Assembly (NCBI GenBank): GCA_012728775.1
Contig: JAAYEN010000278.1
Span: forward strand, 1 to 5,910
Direction: 5' to 3'
DNA from: Tissierellia bacterium
GTDB taxonomy: Bacteria > Bacillota_A > Clostridia > Tissierellales > Peptoniphilaceae
DNA length: 5,910 bases
The notes under the pieces are model-generated. The model was not told where the DNA came from and ran no database searches. It worked only from the letters and a program-made list of their open reading frames with translations. The position numbers and the translations under genes are program-made. Within the stretch, counting starts at the first letter, position 1, and every line of letters starts with the position of its first letter. Below, piece after piece: positions 1 to 5,910 of the stretch.

Positions 1-621
1 ATTTCTCATATCTTCTTCAATTACTTCAATCCATAATCGGTCCATGGTTACTACTATTCCTTTAGATACATTTACTCTAGTGTAGGAAGTTTCCACTAAT
101 TTTTTTTCATATTTTCTCGTAAATTCAAAGGTTTTAAAATCTCCTTGGTCTACAATGTTTACCAAAAATAAATCTTCAGAATCGAAACCCTTATCTGATA
201 TAAATTTCCTAGCCACAGCTTCATCATCTACGTTTTCTTCTCCAGAGCTTTCATGGGAATTTTCATATAGCAGTCTTCTATTGTTAATTATAGTGATTTC
301 TTCTTTACCATTTGTTATTTTAGAAATGTCTGCCCCTCTTTCAATCTCTCCCATTCCATTAAAAAATCTAAAGTTAATTTCTTCAGGGGATTGTTCTTCG
401 TATTTTACTATTAAGGGTTTAATACTCCGTGGAGATTTGGGAATTTCTGCATCAAAAATAATTCCGTATTCATTTAGCCTTCGAGTTAATTCGTCTAGTG
501 TTTCCCTAGAGGGAGAATACAGACTTCGATTGGATCTATTTAAAAAAAACAAGGCTCCTAGAGAGATATTTAATATTAAAAGTACAATTATCAGTCTGGT
601 TTTAGTCTTGGACCAATCCAA
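1..621 (-). CDS. yycI: YycI, WalK-regulating membrane-anchored protein (3' end cut by window edge)
   Basis: The frame is open from a TTG at 621 down to base 1, giving 207 residues of a protein that is about 280 residues in Bacillus subtilis, so the C-terminus lies outside the window. The start MDWSKTKT, followed by one hydrophobic helix (about residues 9-28), is the hallmark of YycI; the rest is a charged, probably extracytoplasmic domain. An AGGAGGG sits 5 nt before the TTG, and no ATG lies nearby: the first in-frame ATG is past residue 80, beyond the membrane helix. The gene follows yycH by 20 nt in the wal operon. In known systems YycI pairs with YycH through membrane helices and outer domains and contacts WalK, inhibiting it in B. 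subtilis and activating it in Staphylococcus aureus. Which sign applies here cannot be read from sequence. Identity is secure from the N-terminus plus gene order. Confidence 0.9.
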   Translation of the reverse strand, partial: MDWSKTKTRLIIVLLILNISLGALFFLNRSNRSLYSPSRETLDELTRRLNEYGIIFDAEIPKSPRSIKPLIVKYEEQSPEEINFRFFNGMGEIERGADISKITNGKEEITIINNRRLLYENSHESSGEENVDDEAVARKFISDKGFDSEDLFLVNIVDQGDFKTFEFTRKYEKKLVETSYTRVNVSKGIVVTMDRLWIEVIEEDMRN

Positions 622-626
622 AATAT

Positions 627-633
627 CCCTCCT
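627..633 (-). promoter_or_regulatory. Ribosome binding site that fixes the TTG start of yycI
   Basis: AGGAGGG reads on the minus strand, 5 nt before the TTG at 621. It is a near-perfect anti-16S match and lies in the 20-nt gap after yycH. It decides the non-ATG start, since the translated sequence from this TTG gives the conserved MDWSKTKT beginning. Confidence 0.85.
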
Positions 634-641
634 TTTTAATG

Positions 642-2024
642 TTAATTGGTTTGGATTTCAAAATAAAATATTTCATCTTCAATTTCTACCTTCCAAGCTA
701 CCCCTAAATTTTCATCTTCTCCTAAGTCCGTATAAACCACATAAGCTCGTTTTATTTTCTTCAGGACTTCTTCATAGTTAAGATACTCTGCGGAATTTTC
801 AAACATTCTGCCATTAATATAATTTAAGTTTACCGCAACTATAGGTCTTAGCTCTTGGGTTTGATCTATATCATAATATTCAACCGTACCTGGAACCTCT
901 CCTCTAAAAAACTGAGAGTATCTTCTTATATGTTCGTTAAATACGTCTATTTCAATATAATCTACTATATCATCGTCTAAAAGTTCTACTTTGTATCCTT
1001 TGGAATTTTTCCCAAAAGTTATTTTAAACCCTTGATTTTCTTGGATTTCAATAGGAAGTATTTCTTTTAAGTAAAGGGATCCGTCATAGCCCAAGTTATT
1101 AGAAATAAACGCCAATGCATTTTCCAAAGATATATACAAGTTTCTGTCCTTGCTAGGTTCTTGTTCTGGGTCGTAATAGGAAATTAATCCTTTTTCGCTA
1201 ATCTTTAACAATCTAGAACCATCTACGTAAATAGTTTGGCTTCCTTCTTCTTTAATTTCCCTGATGTAATTTACTTCTTTTCCAAAAAAACTATAAACTA
1301 TATTTTCAATATTCTGAGGATTTAAAGAAGTAAGTATATTTTCAAATCTCACAATTTCTACTTTGTGTTGGGAAATTTTTGGAAAGTAATTGAGATTTTC
1401 AAAGCCTAAAATCTCCTCTCCTAATACGTAGGGATTGTATCCACTAATAAAGAGATTATCTATTTTTCTCTTAAGCTTTTCTCCTTCCAATTGATCTAGG
1501 GTGAGTAAATTCAGTTCATCCTTTTCTCCTATAACGATAAAATTTTTCGTCAAAGAAAGATAAATAAAACTTATTTCTTCATATTCATCCACTACATCCT
1601 TGGGTTCTTCCACTCCCAATGAATTTAATAAAGTCAAAGGAGTAATATCCTTGTTAAAAAATAGGACTACGGATTCTTGGTTTAAAAAGTTTTTATACAA
1701 TTCCACAGTTATAGTTTCTCTACTTTGTATAATTTTACCTTTTTCTTCAAAAATTGATTTCAATATTTCTATGGAATCTGCCCAAACTCCTGAATCTCTA
1801 GGATTATTGATAACCGTATGCTTTCCTCCTTCGAAATTAACTCCTATGTATTCAGGCATTACTGCATCTGCCATAATTACACTGGAATCGAATATCAAAG
1901 AGCCGCTGGGTTCGTTTTTTTCAATAAATATATTTTCAGGTTTTACCCCGAAATTCAAAATAATCAAAACCACGCTGGAAATGCTAAGAAATATTATTGC
2001 CAAGGTCTTTAAAGTTTCTCTCAT
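642..2024 (-). CDS. yycH: YycH, WalK-regulating membrane-anchored protein
   Basis: This 460-residue protein is close to the 455 or so of B. subtilis YycH. It has a short basic N-terminus and one membrane helix (about residues 7-25), then a long, strongly acidic domain predicted to lie outside the membrane. The C-terminal part, with a conserved-looking A-W-K-V-E segment near residues 443-447, fits the YycH domain. The start ATG overlaps the walK stop in an ATGA, so translation is probably coupled to walK; only a modest AGAGG lies 7 nt upstream. In known systems YycH acts with YycI on WalK, so membership in this operon fits a sensor-tuning role. The assignment rests on topology, size and position between walK and a clear yycI; sequence identity to model YycH is modest. 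Confidence 0.88.
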   Translation of the reverse strand: MRETLKTLAIIFLSISSVVLIILNFGVKPENIFIEKNEPSGSLIFDSSVIMADAVMPEYIGVNFEGGKHTVINNPRDSGVWADSIEILKSIFEEKGKIIQSRETITVELYKNFLNQESVVLFFNKDITPLTLLNSLGVEEPKDVVDEYEEISFIYLSLTKNFIVIGEKDELNLLTLDQLEGEKLKRKIDNLFISGYNPYVLGEEILGFENLNYFPKISQHKVEIVRFENILTSLNPQNIENIVYSFFGKEVNYIREIKEEGSQTIYVDGSRLLKISEKGLISYYDPEQEPSKDRNLYISLENALAFISNNLGYDGSLYLKEILPIEIQENQGFKITFGKNSKGYKVELLDDDIVDYIEIDVFNEHIRRYSQFFRGEVPGTVEYYDIDQTQELRPIVAVNLNYINGRMFENSAEYLNYEEVLKKIKRAYVVYTDLGEDENLGVAWKVEIEDEIFYFEIQTN

Positions 2025-3817
2025 GGCGTCGCCTCTACTATTTTAGGGAAAGTCAATATTACTTCAGTACCATAATTGGGTCTGGATTTAATTAGAATCG
2101 TACCAGTTAGTTTTTCTACTAGCTCTTTTGCAATGGATAAGCCTAGCCCAGTTCCTCCAGCTTTTCTACTTCGACCCTTTTCTACACGGTAAAATCTTTC
2201 AAATACATGCCTTTGATCTGCATAAGGAATTCCAATTCCTTCATCTTTTATGGAAATTGAGAAACTTTCTTTGAAGTCCATTACTTCTATCATCACTATT
2301 CCATTGTCATCTGAATATTTATATGCGTTGGATAATATGTTTATAAAAATCTTCTCCAAAGAGTCCCTATGATTTATAATTTCTAAATCCTTATTGATAT
2401 TTTTAACGGATAGTTTTATATTTTTTTCTGCTCTCATAACTTCTAAGCTTCTTATACAATTATTAATAAAGCCTTGGAGGTGAATATTTTCTACATTTTT
2501 CAAAGATGACTTATTATCTATATTAGATAATTCTAATAAGTCTTGTACTAGTCTAGTCATTCTATTAGTTTCTATATTTATAATTCCTAAAAACCTCTGG
2601 TTAGTATCTCTATCCATTTCGTTTTCTAGTAAGGTCTCGGTGTAAGTCTTTATAGTAGTCAAAGGTGTTTTAAGCTCGTGGGATACGTTAGCTACGAAAT
2701 CTTTTCTCATTTCATCTAGCCTATGCTCTTTGGAAATATCTTGGAATACTATAATCAAACCCGATGCTACTCCTAAATCATCTAGGTAAGGTCCGTATAT
2801 TAAATTGTAATGTCTATCATCTATGGTAGCGAATGATACGCCTTCCAAAGATGACTTATTTTTGTAGTCTATATCGAAAATATTCAATTTAGCTAAGTTA
2901 ATTTTGTCATTGGAAATATCTCCCTTGGGAAGATGGAGAATTTCTTTTGCTACTTGATTGGCGTGGATTAAATCATTATGGGAATTCAACGCCAAAACGC
3001 CCTCTGCCATGTAATTGAATATGGTATCTAGCTTAGCTCTTTCTATTTCCATATTGGAGATAGTCTCTTGGAGCTCGTCTGTGAAAAAGTTAAACATTGA
3101 TGAAAGCTGTCCTATTTCATCGTCACTTTTTACATCTACTTTTTGGGAGTAATCCCCTTGGGCTACTACTTTAACTTTTCTAGTTAAATCCATAATGGGG
3201 CCTGTAATAGATGAAGACAATAAAAGACCCAGGGCTATGGCAACTAAAAGAGCCAAAATTCCTGCGTTTACAAGTATTCTCTGGGAATCCATCAATAAAG
3301 CATTTAGACTGTCTAAATTCCCTATCATATAGAAAATTCCGTTGATTTCTCCCTCATAGTCTAAGATGGGATAGGTTATATGTACTTCACTTAAAATATC
3401 CCCTTGTAAAGAAATAGTTCTTTCTTCAATATCTCCACCAAAAGAAATTAAAATCATCTCGGGACTTAATCCTTTGTAACTCAAAGCTGACCTACCCACC
3501 ACTGCAGCGTTTACGTTAACTGACGCTACTATTTCTGGAGCTTCTTCATCGTAAATTGCATAAATTTGGTAGTTGGAATTAACTTTCCACTCGTCTAAAA
3601 TCCTTTGAATCTCGGATTGTTCTTCAGACCAGTTGGCAGTGGAAAATTTTTCAGAAGAAGAAAGCATGGTGGAAGCAGTACGTTTCATATCCTCCTCCAT
3701 GCTTGCTAATTGTGTATTTTCTAATCTATTGACTATAAATAGTCCTACTATCATCATAGCCACTAATACTAAAATAAAATAAATGGCAATAAATCTAGAT
3801 CTAATGCTCTTAAACAA
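2021..3817 (-). CDS. walK: WalK (YycG) sensor histidine kinase
   Basis: A 598-residue membrane kinase, close to the 611 of B. subtilis WalK. Visible order: first membrane helix (about 10-30), an extracytoplasmic PAS/Cache-like sensor domain (about 31-179), second helix (about 181-203), HAMP linker (about 204-256), cytoplasmic PAS (about 260-365), then HisKA and ATPase domains. The H-box carries the phospho-accepting His380 in SHELKTPL, with Glu381 and Thr384 of the ExxT phosphatase motif. The ATPase has N-box Asn493 and Asn497, G1 box DEGIGIP (525-531), F-box FERF (539-542) and G2 box GGTGLGL (554-560), so it looks fully active. It autophosphorylates and passes phosphate to WalR. Translation starts at a TTG 2 nt after walR; the next ATG (Met21) would cut the first helix, so the TTG is preferred. 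The four S. aureus PAS zinc ligands appear replaced. Confidence 0.96.
   Translation of the reverse strand: MFKSIRSRFIAIYFILVLVAMMIVGLFIVNRLENTQLASMEEDMKRTASTMLSSSEKFSTANWSEEQSEIQRILDEWKVNSNYQIYAIYDEEAPEIVASVNVNAAVVGRSALSYKGLSPEMILISFGGDIEERTISLQGDILSEVHITYPILDYEGEINGIFYMIGNLDSLNALLMDSQRILVNAGILALLVAIALGLLLSSSITGPIMDLTRKVKVVAQGDYSQKVDVKSDDEIGQLSSMFNFFTDELQETISNMEIERAKLDTIFNYMAEGVLALNSHNDLIHANQVAKEILHLPKGDISNDKINLAKLNIFDIDYKNKSSLEGVSFATIDDRHYNLIYGPYLDDLGVASGLIIVFQDISKEHRLDEMRKDFVANVSHELKTPLTTIKTYTETLLENEMDRDTNQRFLGIINIETNRMTRLVQDLLELSNIDNKSSLKNVENIHLQGFINNCIRSLEVMRAEKNIKLSVKNINKDLEIINHRDSLEKIFINILSNAYKYSDDNGIVMIEVMDFKESFSISIKDEGIGIPYADQRHVFERFYRVEKGRSRKAGGTGLGLSIAKELVEKLTGTILIKSRPNYGTEVILTFPKIVEATP
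2032..2036 (-). promoter_or_regulatory. Weak ribosome binding site of yycH inside walK
   Basis: AGAGG lies 7 nt before the yycH ATG, within the last codons of walK. It is weaker than the sites of walR, walK and yycI, consistent with yycH depending on coupling through the ATGA stop/start overlap. Confidence 0.5.
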
Positions 3818-3819
3818 TA

Positions 3820-4524
3820 TTAACCTCCAAAGTAATATCCTACTCCACGTTTCGTCTTGATATACTTAGGTTCTCCACTTTCATCTTCAATCTTTTCTCT
3901 CAATCTTCTCACTGTAACGTCCACAGTTCGAATATCTCCAAAATGTTCATAACCCCAAACGTCATTTAATAAAACTTCTCTAGATATAACTTGACCTCTT
4001 CTAATAGCCAAATATTTAAGTAATTCAAATTCACGTACAGTCAATTCTATTGTTTCTCCACGTTTTTTTAATTCGTATTTACCTAAATCTAATTCAATAT
4101 CTTCGTATTTTATTTCTTCTATTCTATTTTCAGGATTTTGAAAATCCAATCTTCGTAAGTTAGCTTTTACTCTGGCTATTAATTCATTTATGGAAAATGG
4201 TTTTACCATGTAGTCATCTGCGCCTAATTCTAATCCATGAATCTTATCACTTTCTTCTTCCTTGGCAGTGAGTATAATTACTGGGAATTTATATTTTTTT
4301 CTAAGAATTTCTAAAACTTCAAACCCATTTTTTTTCGGCATCATAATATCTAACACCAATAAGTCTGGAGCTTTCTCTTCTATTTCTTTTAACGTTTCTT
4401 CACCGTCGTTGGCTATTCGGATTGTGTATCCTTGTTTAATTAAATTAAATTTTATTATATCTGCAATGGCATTTTCGTCATCAGCAACTAAGATATCAAT
4501 GGTATTATTTAATTTATTGTCCAT
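3820..4524 (-). CDS. walR: WalR (YycF) OmpR-family response regulator
   Basis: A 234-residue two-domain regulator, almost the same length as B. subtilis WalR (235). The receiver domain (about 8-122) has the acidic pair Asp15-Asp16, the phosphoacceptor Asp59 in LDIMMP, the switch Thr86 and the invariant Lys108 in KPF. The winged-helix DNA-binding domain (about 136-232) contains the recognition segment DIRTVDVTVRRLREKIE (197-213) and the terminal RGVGYYF wing, both highly conserved in WalR. It is phosphorylated by WalK, encoded next door, and in model Firmicutes controls autolysin and cell-wall genes. The start ATG has AAGGGGG 5 nt upstream. The N-terminus is about six residues longer than in B. 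subtilis. Val107 stands where B. subtilis WalR has Thr101, the PrkC phosphorylation site. It is the first gene of the operon, read from the divergent control region. Confidence 0.97.
   Translation of the reverse strand: MDNKLNNTIDILVADDENAIADIIKFNLIKQGYTIRIANDGEETLKEIEEKAPDLLVLDIMMPKKNGFEVLEILRKKYKFPVIILTAKEEESDKIHGLELGADDYMVKPFSINELIARVKANLRRLDFQNPENRIEEIKYEDIELDLGKYELKKRGETIELTVREFELLKYLAIRRGQVISREVLLNDVWGYEHFGDIRTVDVTVRRLREKIEDESGEPKYIKTKRGVGYYFGG
3824..3828 (-). promoter_or_regulatory. Ribosome binding site of walK embedded in the walR C-terminal codons
   Basis: GGAGG is formed by the last two sense codons of walR (Gly-Gly, GGA GGT). It lies 6 nt before the TTG start of walK, with the walR stop TAA in between. 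This supports the TTG start and tight coupling of regulator and kinase synthesis. Confidence 0.85.
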
Positions 4525-4529
4525 ATGAG

Positions 4530-4536
4530 CCCCCTT
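4530..4536 (-). promoter_or_regulatory. Ribosome binding site of walR
   Basis: AAGGGGG lies 5 nt before the walR ATG on the minus strand. It is G-rich in an otherwise AT-rich leader and supports the chosen start. Confidence 0.7.
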
Positions 4537-4541
4537 TTATT

Positions 4542-4566
4542 TTATAAGCATTTAACTTGCTTATAA
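4542..4566. repeat. Perfect 9-bp inverted repeat in the walR leader
   Basis: The arms are TTATAAGCA (4542-4550) and TGCTTATAA (4558-4566), separated by 7 nt. It lies between the probable walR transcription start (around 4574) and the walR ribosome binding site. It could be a DNA operator or a weak leader hairpin. The stem is AT-rich and no U-tract follows in either direction, so it does not look like a terminator. A third copy of the core TGCTTAT lies at 4576-4582. Confidence 0.6.
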
Positions 4567-4587
4567 TATTACTCATGCTTATTATAA
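4561..4587. repeat. Second inverted repeat spanning the walR -10 element
   Basis: The arms TTATAATA (4561-4568) and TATTATAA (4580-4587) are perfectly complementary over 8 bp with an 11-nt spacer. The left arm is shared with the right arm of the neighbouring repeat at 4542-4566. The right arm contains the walR -10 hexamer. It may be an operator, but such an all-AT palindrome can also occur by chance in DNA of this composition. Confidence 0.4.
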
Positions 4588-4609
4588 CATAAAATCAATA
4601 TTTACTTAA
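4581..4609 (-). promoter_or_regulatory. Probable extended -10 promoter of the wal operon
   Basis: On the minus strand a perfect TATAAT (4581-4586) is preceded by the extended -10 element TG (4588-4589). A poor -35, TTAAGT (4604-4609), lies 17 nt upstream. This predicts a start near 4574 and a leader of about 50 nt before walR. It is the best sigma-A-type match upstream of walR; the weak -35 is compensated by the extended -10. Confidence 0.6.
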
Positions 4610-4610
4610 C

Positions 4611-4639
4611 TTGAAGGTGTAATGAAATTGAGTTATTAT
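4611..4639 (+). promoter_or_regulatory. Probable promoter of the MFS transporter gene
   Basis: TTGAAG (4611-4616), 17 nt, then TATTAT (4634-4639) gives a good sigma-A-type match. The predicted start is near 4646, which would leave a very short leader with the AGGTG ribosome binding site almost at its 5' end. That is unusual, and a second candidate, TTGCTT (4557-4562) and TATTAT (4580-4585) with the same 17-nt spacing, would give a longer leader but directly overlaps the walR promoter. Confidence 0.45.
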
Positions 4640-4645
4640 TGATGT

Positions 4646-4650
4646 AGGTG
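4646..4650 (+). promoter_or_regulatory. Ribosome binding site of the MFS transporter gene
   Basis: AGGTG lies 5 nt before the ATG at 4656. It is only moderately strong, but it supports this start, which also leaves a short basic N-terminus before the first membrane helix. Confidence 0.6.
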
Positions 4651-4655
4651 ATTTT

Positions 4656-5882
4656 ATGAGTAGAGTTGTTGATAGAAAAAGAGCGGTTTTTTGTTTAATT
4701 ATAGTTGCCATGGCATATTTTTGGACAAATTTTCATAGACAGTCCATGGCAGTTTTAGCACCTTATCTTATGGAAGAAATGGGAATAACCACTTCCCAAG
4801 TAGGAACCCTAGGGTCGATAATGTTTTATGTATACGGACTTACCCAAATTCCTTTTGGACTTATAGCTGATAAATACGGAAGTAAAAGAATAATAGAAGT
4901 ATGCTTGGTCTCCATGGTAATAGGAACATATATATTTGGCCATGCAAAAAATTATACCCAACTTATGATAGGTAGGCTTATTACTGGATTTGCGGTATCG
5001 GGAATTTACGTACCCAGTCTTAGCATGATAAGAGGCTGGTTTGATATCCGTGTTTATAGTACTTATCTGGGAATATATTTAGCAGTGGGAAATCTAGGTT
5101 CTGTATTGTCAACAACGCCTTTTGAAATACTACTTTCTAATTTTGAAATATCCACTATATATAACGTTTTTGCAATTATAGTATTATTTTTATCCATAGC
5201 TTCCTTTTTCTTATATGAAAAACCTAAATCTAAGGTGAAAGTGGAAATGGAAAAAACTTCAGACCCAAAGGAAAAGCATTTTTATATTTTCTTAGCTTCA
5301 ATTTGTCTATTGGGACTACTTTATAATGGAGGAAGACAAGGATTCCAAAGCCTTTGGGGAACCACATATTACATTTCAGTTTTTAATTATAGCATAAGAA
5401 ATGCCAGTATTATGATGATGATATTTAGTATTGGAGGAATATTCTTCTCACCAATAGCAGGATGGATTGCAGATCATTTTGGAAGGTTTAACGCTTTGAT
5501 TAAGATGTCCATGTTTACGTCTATAATATGGTTAATTGTAGGAGTTACTCCTATTAATTCTAACTACATTGTAATTGGCTTTATGGCGTTTCTTTTGGGC
5601 GGTGTTAACAGCTCCACAATACAAAATGCCTTCACAACTTTAGGTGACTATGCTAAACCTCGACAACGTTCTTTAATTAGTGCTGTGTTAAATACTTCAA
5701 ATTTTTTTGGAAGTGCAATTTTTACCCAATCATTGGGTATTATATTTGAAGGTAGGACAATGAATCACACTACATTTTTAGTAGTATTTGTAGTTTTTGC
5801 CGTATTAATATTAATGGCTTCAATTATAGCCATGTTTACAAAAAATAATTTAGATAAAAACTTAGGAGGATTGAATGAATAA
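4656..5882 (+). CDS. Major facilitator superfamily transporter, GlpT/sugar-phosphate-permease-like
   Basis: A 408-residue inner-membrane protein with 12 predicted helices in two six-helix halves, joined by a charged cytoplasmic loop (about 187-208). MFS motif A is present in loop 2-3 (Gly68, Asp72, Gly75, Arg78) and repeated in loop 8-9 as GWIADHFGR (269-277). The length is normal for the family. The first helix has HRQSMAVLAPYL, in which Arg28 lines up with substrate-binding Arg45 of E. coli GlpT; Arg227 in helix 7 falls near GlpT Arg269. This suggests, without proving, an organic anion or phosphate ester as substrate. Related families that also fit include the anion:cation symporters. It is divergent from walR and overlaps the next gene by 8 nt, so it is probably co-transcribed with that gene rather than functionally tied to WalRK. 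The precise substrate is unknown. Confidence 0.9.
   Translation: MSRVVDRKRAVFCLIIVAMAYFWTNFHRQSMAVLAPYLMEEMGITTSQVGTLGSIMFYVYGLTQIPFGLIADKYGSKRIIEVCLVSMVIGTYIFGHAKNYTQLMIGRLITGFAVSGIYVPSLSMIRGWFDIRVYSTYLGIYLAVGNLGSVLSTTPFEILLSNFEISTIYNVFAIIVLFLSIASFFLYEKPKSKVKVEMEKTSDPKEKHFYIFLASICLLGLLYNGGRQGFQSLWGTTYYISVFNYSIRNASIMMMIFSIGGIFFSPIAGWIADHFGRFNALIKMSMFTSIIWLIVGVTPINSNYIVIGFMAFLLGGVNSSTIQNAFTTLGDYAKPRQRSLISAVLNTSNFFGSAIFTQSLGIIFEGRTMNHTTFLVVFVVFAVLILMASIIAMFTKNNLDKNLGGLNE
5864..5869 (+). promoter_or_regulatory. Ribosome binding site of the downstream gene, inside the transporter gene
   Basis: A perfect AGGAGG lies 5 nt before the ATG at 5875, within the last codons of the transporter (its Gly-Gly codons). 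It is the main support for a real gene starting there. Confidence 0.8.
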
Positions 5883-5910
5883 AAAAAGATGGTTGGGAGT
5901 GGGAGTGGCA
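5875..5910 (+). CDS. Start of a downstream gene, possibly signal peptide peptidase SppA (cut by window edge)
   Basis: Only 12 codons are visible, reading MNKKRWLGVGVA. The ATG overlaps the end of the transporter gene by 8 nt in another frame and has a perfect AGGAGG upstream, so a real, translationally coupled gene is likely. A basic start followed by small and hydrophobic residues fits a signal peptide or membrane anchor. From memory, it resembles the beginning of B. subtilis SppA (MNAKRW followed by a membrane helix), a membrane serine protease that degrades leftover signal peptides. Twelve residues are too few to be sure; any exported or membrane protein could begin this way. Confidence 0.6.
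   Translation, partial: MNKKRWLGVGVA

Noticed and set aside
155..781. Plus-strand open frame of about 208 codons
   Set aside because: It lies antisense to yycI and the end of yycH, which are supported by ribosome binding sites, conserved N-terminus and operon order. Its serine- and leucine-rich translation is what the opposite strand of an AT-rich gene gives.
1600..2046. Plus-strand open frames antisense to yycH, including a smaller one at 1818-2012
   Set aside because: They are shadows of yycH and the end of walK, with no recognisable protein features.
4262..4528. Plus-strand open frame antisense to the start of walR
   Set aside because: The walR receiver domain on the other strand is unmistakable; this frame is its shadow.
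4542..4566. Inverted repeat read as an intrinsic terminator
   Set aside because: The stem has only two G-C pairs, and no run of T follows on either strand; it also lies in front of walR, not after a gene.
4618..4634. Possible WalR box: TGTAAT followed by 5 nt and TGAGTT
   Set aside because: The first half fits TGTWAH, but the second half fails at three of six positions, so this is at best a lone half-site, which is common in AT-rich DNA.
1..5910. CRISPR array, insertion sequence, tRNA/rRNA, or a novel defence-type system
   Set aside because: No spaced direct repeats, transposase, tRNA cloverleaf or unfamiliar multi-gene module was seen; nearly every base belongs to recognisable genes or the short divergent control region.

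Overview
The window is AT-rich, Gram-positive-type DNA: strong AGGAGG-like ribosome binding sites, TTG starts, tightly packed genes, and a WalRK (YycFG) system with its YycH and YycI partners. This set is typical of Firmicutes. The AT bias and the moderate divergence from the Bacillus and Staphylococcus proteins suggest a low-GC clostridial or Tissierellia-like anaerobe, but the exact taxon is an inference.

From about 4609 down to base 1, the minus strand carries the wal operon in the order walR (response regulator), walK (sensor histidine kinase), yycH, yycI. The yycI gene is cut by the left edge. Spacing is very tight: walR and walK are 2 nt apart, with the walK Shine-Dalgarno inside the last codons of walR; walK and yycH overlap in an ATGA; yycH and yycI are 20 nt apart. 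In the known family WalK senses a cell-wall or division-linked cue at the membrane, phosphorylates WalR, and WalR controls peptidoglycan hydrolase genes. YycH and YycI are membrane-anchored outer-face proteins that tune WalK.

The 131-bp gap 4525-4655 is a divergent control region. It holds a probable extended -10 promoter for walR, a probable -35/-10 promoter for the plus-strand gene, and two overlapping perfect inverted repeats built around three copies of TGCTTAT.

On the plus strand, 4656-5882 encodes a 12-helix major facilitator transporter with GlpT/sugar-phosphate-permease-like features. It overlaps by 8 nt the start of a further gene at 5875, which runs off the right edge. The 12 visible residues of that gene resemble the start of signal peptide peptidase SppA, a weak assignment.

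No mobile element, CRISPR array, RNA gene or clear terminator was seen. The region is mostly a conserved housekeeping locus. The points worth a second look are the divergent palindromic control region, lost regulatory residues in WalR (Thr101 equivalent) and WalK (PAS zinc ligands), and the arginine pair in the transporter.
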